A stretch of DNA of 51,720 nucleotides, from positions 1 to 51,720 of the forward strand of contig JBBQCS010000012.1 in the NCBI GenBank assembly GCA_038318895.1. Reading direction: 5' to 3'. The notes beneath the pieces are model-generated. The model was not told where the DNA came from and did no database searches. It saw only the letters and a list, made by a program, of their open reading frames with translations. The translations under genes were made by a program, and so were the position numbers. Each line of letters opens with the position of its first letter. The first letter of the stretch is position 1. Below are positions 50,970 through 51,720 of this stretch, one piece after another. The DNA comes from UBA11222 sp030652895 (GTDB lineage: Bacteria; Pseudomonadota; Alphaproteobacteria; UBA11222).

Positions 50970-51720
50970 TTACCAGTTAAACTGGGTGCGCAAAGCCAGA
51001 GCCTGATAGTCCTGTCCGATCTGCACATTCGGGCCACCGCTTGCGAGGGAGGTGTTGGAGTAAGCGCGGCGATCGACATCGGCAATTAGATAGTTGAGCA
51101 TGAAGCGGACATTCCGATTCGGATACCAGTTCAGCCCCAGGGTGATGATGTCTTGTTCGCCGCCGCGGATACAGCTTGATGTGCTGGCGGGGTTCAGTGA
51201 TGTTCCACCTGTCGCCGGGCAAAACGTGCTGGAGTCGTTGTCATTGAGATCGGTTGCGCTATACCGGGCCGCGACTTCCCAGACACCCGGAGAATTACCA
51301 AAACCGAACGGGCCCGCGGGACGCGGCGCACCGAATGAGGCGCTCTTGATATCATAACGCTTGGTTTCTCCAGTCAGGATATAGGATCCCATGATATACC
51401 ACGCGTCGAAATCTGCGTCTGACACCGCACCTTGACGCTCTATGTCGTACCGGTAGTATTCACCCTGCAGGTACAAATTCTTCCAGTTCATTCCGAATTC
51501 CGGACCATAGGCCTGTGCACTCTCTGTAGCCAGCGAGCCTGTGAAAGCAAGCCGGGTGGCGTCGATACGTAATTCCGGACGGTCTCGCAGGTTGAGTGTT
51601 TGCGCGCCATCTTGGTTGACCTCGAAGACATGGGTGCCAGATGCGCCGATATGCACGTTCAAGTCCGGATTAGGCGCGATGAGATAGGCCGCGCGCCCCA
51701 CCACGGCCGTTTGTTCATCA
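50970..51720 (-). CDS. OprO/OprP-like porin (copy 2, partial)
   Basis: The frame is open to the right edge, so the 5' part is missing; about 250 C-terminal residues are visible. It aligns closely with copy 1 along its length (FEVNQ, RPELRIDATRL, GEYYRYDIERQGAV, ADFDAWY) and the last stretch NVQIGQDYQALALRTQFNW is identical. It ends in the aromatic residue expected of an outer-membrane barrel. The two copies are a tandem duplication separated by about 310 bases containing hairpins and the copy 1 promoter. Confidence 0.87.
   Translation of the reverse strand, partial: DEQTAVVGRAAYLIAPNPDLNVHIGASGTHVFEVNQDGAQTLNLRDRPELRIDATRLAFTGSLATESAQAYGPEFGMNWKNLYLQGEYYRYDIERQGAVSDADFDAWYIMGSYILTGETKRYDIKSASFGAPRPAGPFGFGNSPGVWEVAARYSATDLNDNDSSTFCPATGGTSLNPASTSSCIRGGEQDIITLGLNWYPNRNVRFMLNYLIADVDRRAYSNTSLASGGPNVQIGQDYQALALRTQFNW

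Noticed and set aside
1..51720. CRISPR arrays, insertion sequences, integrases or prophage genes
   Set aside because: No regularly spaced repeats, transposase/integrase motifs or phage structural genes were seen on either strand.

Overview
The window looks like the chromosome of a GC-rich alphaproteobacterium. This rests on the guaB-rsmB and rlmE-ppx/gppA neighbourhoods, Tad-type pseudopilin genes, a Caulobacter-like bacterial sphingolipid cluster, and many acyl-CoA/alicyclic-acid catabolism genes. I cannot name the genus from sequence alone. Nothing here looks like a phage, transposon or CRISPR array; the region reads as ordinary chromosome with dense, often translationally coupled operons.

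Layout. 1-1.4 kb: the end of an unidentified gene, an alpha/beta hydrolase and a VOC protein. 1.5-6.8 kb (minus): rsmB, guaB (TTG start), an SDR and two tandem dienelactone-hydrolase-like genes. 6.9-11 kb (plus): bioA-bioF-bioD, then a HAD hydrolase and a small unknown gene. 11.2-14.1 kb (plus): korA-korB, a 2-oxoacid:ferredoxin oxidoreductase. 14.2-17.7 kb (minus) and 17.8-20.7 kb (plus): two divergent CoA-thioester catabolic operons (class III CoA transferase, acyl-CoA dehydrogenases, crotonase, MaoC, HsaA-like flavoprotein), with a small GIY-YIG-like gene inside the first. 21.1-23.3 kb: three orphan TadE/TadE/TadG-like genes. 23.4-24.3 kb: a MOSC protein and a small unknown gene.

24.3-36.3 kb is the most interesting part. 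A minus-strand operon encodes a flippase, a fatty acyl-AMP ligase, a CerR-like reductase, an acyl carrier protein and a serine palmitoyltransferase-like enzyme, the known bacterial ceramide set. Just upstream on the same strand is a second, tightly overlapping operon: HIT protein, LptF-like, LptG-like, GNAT-fold acyltransferase (candidate bacterial ceramide synthase) and a MobA-like nucleotidyltransferase. A divergent sugar-1-P/phosphocholine-type nucleotidyltransferase lies between them. I infer a complete make-decorate-export system for a sphingolipid, with its own Lpt-type permease pair.

36.5-43.4 kb: a domain-permuted CaiB/BaiF CoA transferase, a TetR regulator and a badI-aliB-crotonase-badH-like operon that could beta-oxidise and open an alicyclic ring acyl-CoA to a pimeloyl-CoA-type product, followed by a separately terminated Rieske oxygenase. 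43.5-48.3 kb: a Cys-rich NPCA-repeat cytochrome-P460-like secreted protein, an alpha/beta hydrolase, an FkbM methyltransferase, rlmE and a Ppx/GppA phosphatase. 48.4 kb: tRNA-Gln(CUG). 48.7-51.7 kb: a VOC protein and two tandem OprO/P-like porins with good hairpin terminators; the second porin runs off the window end.
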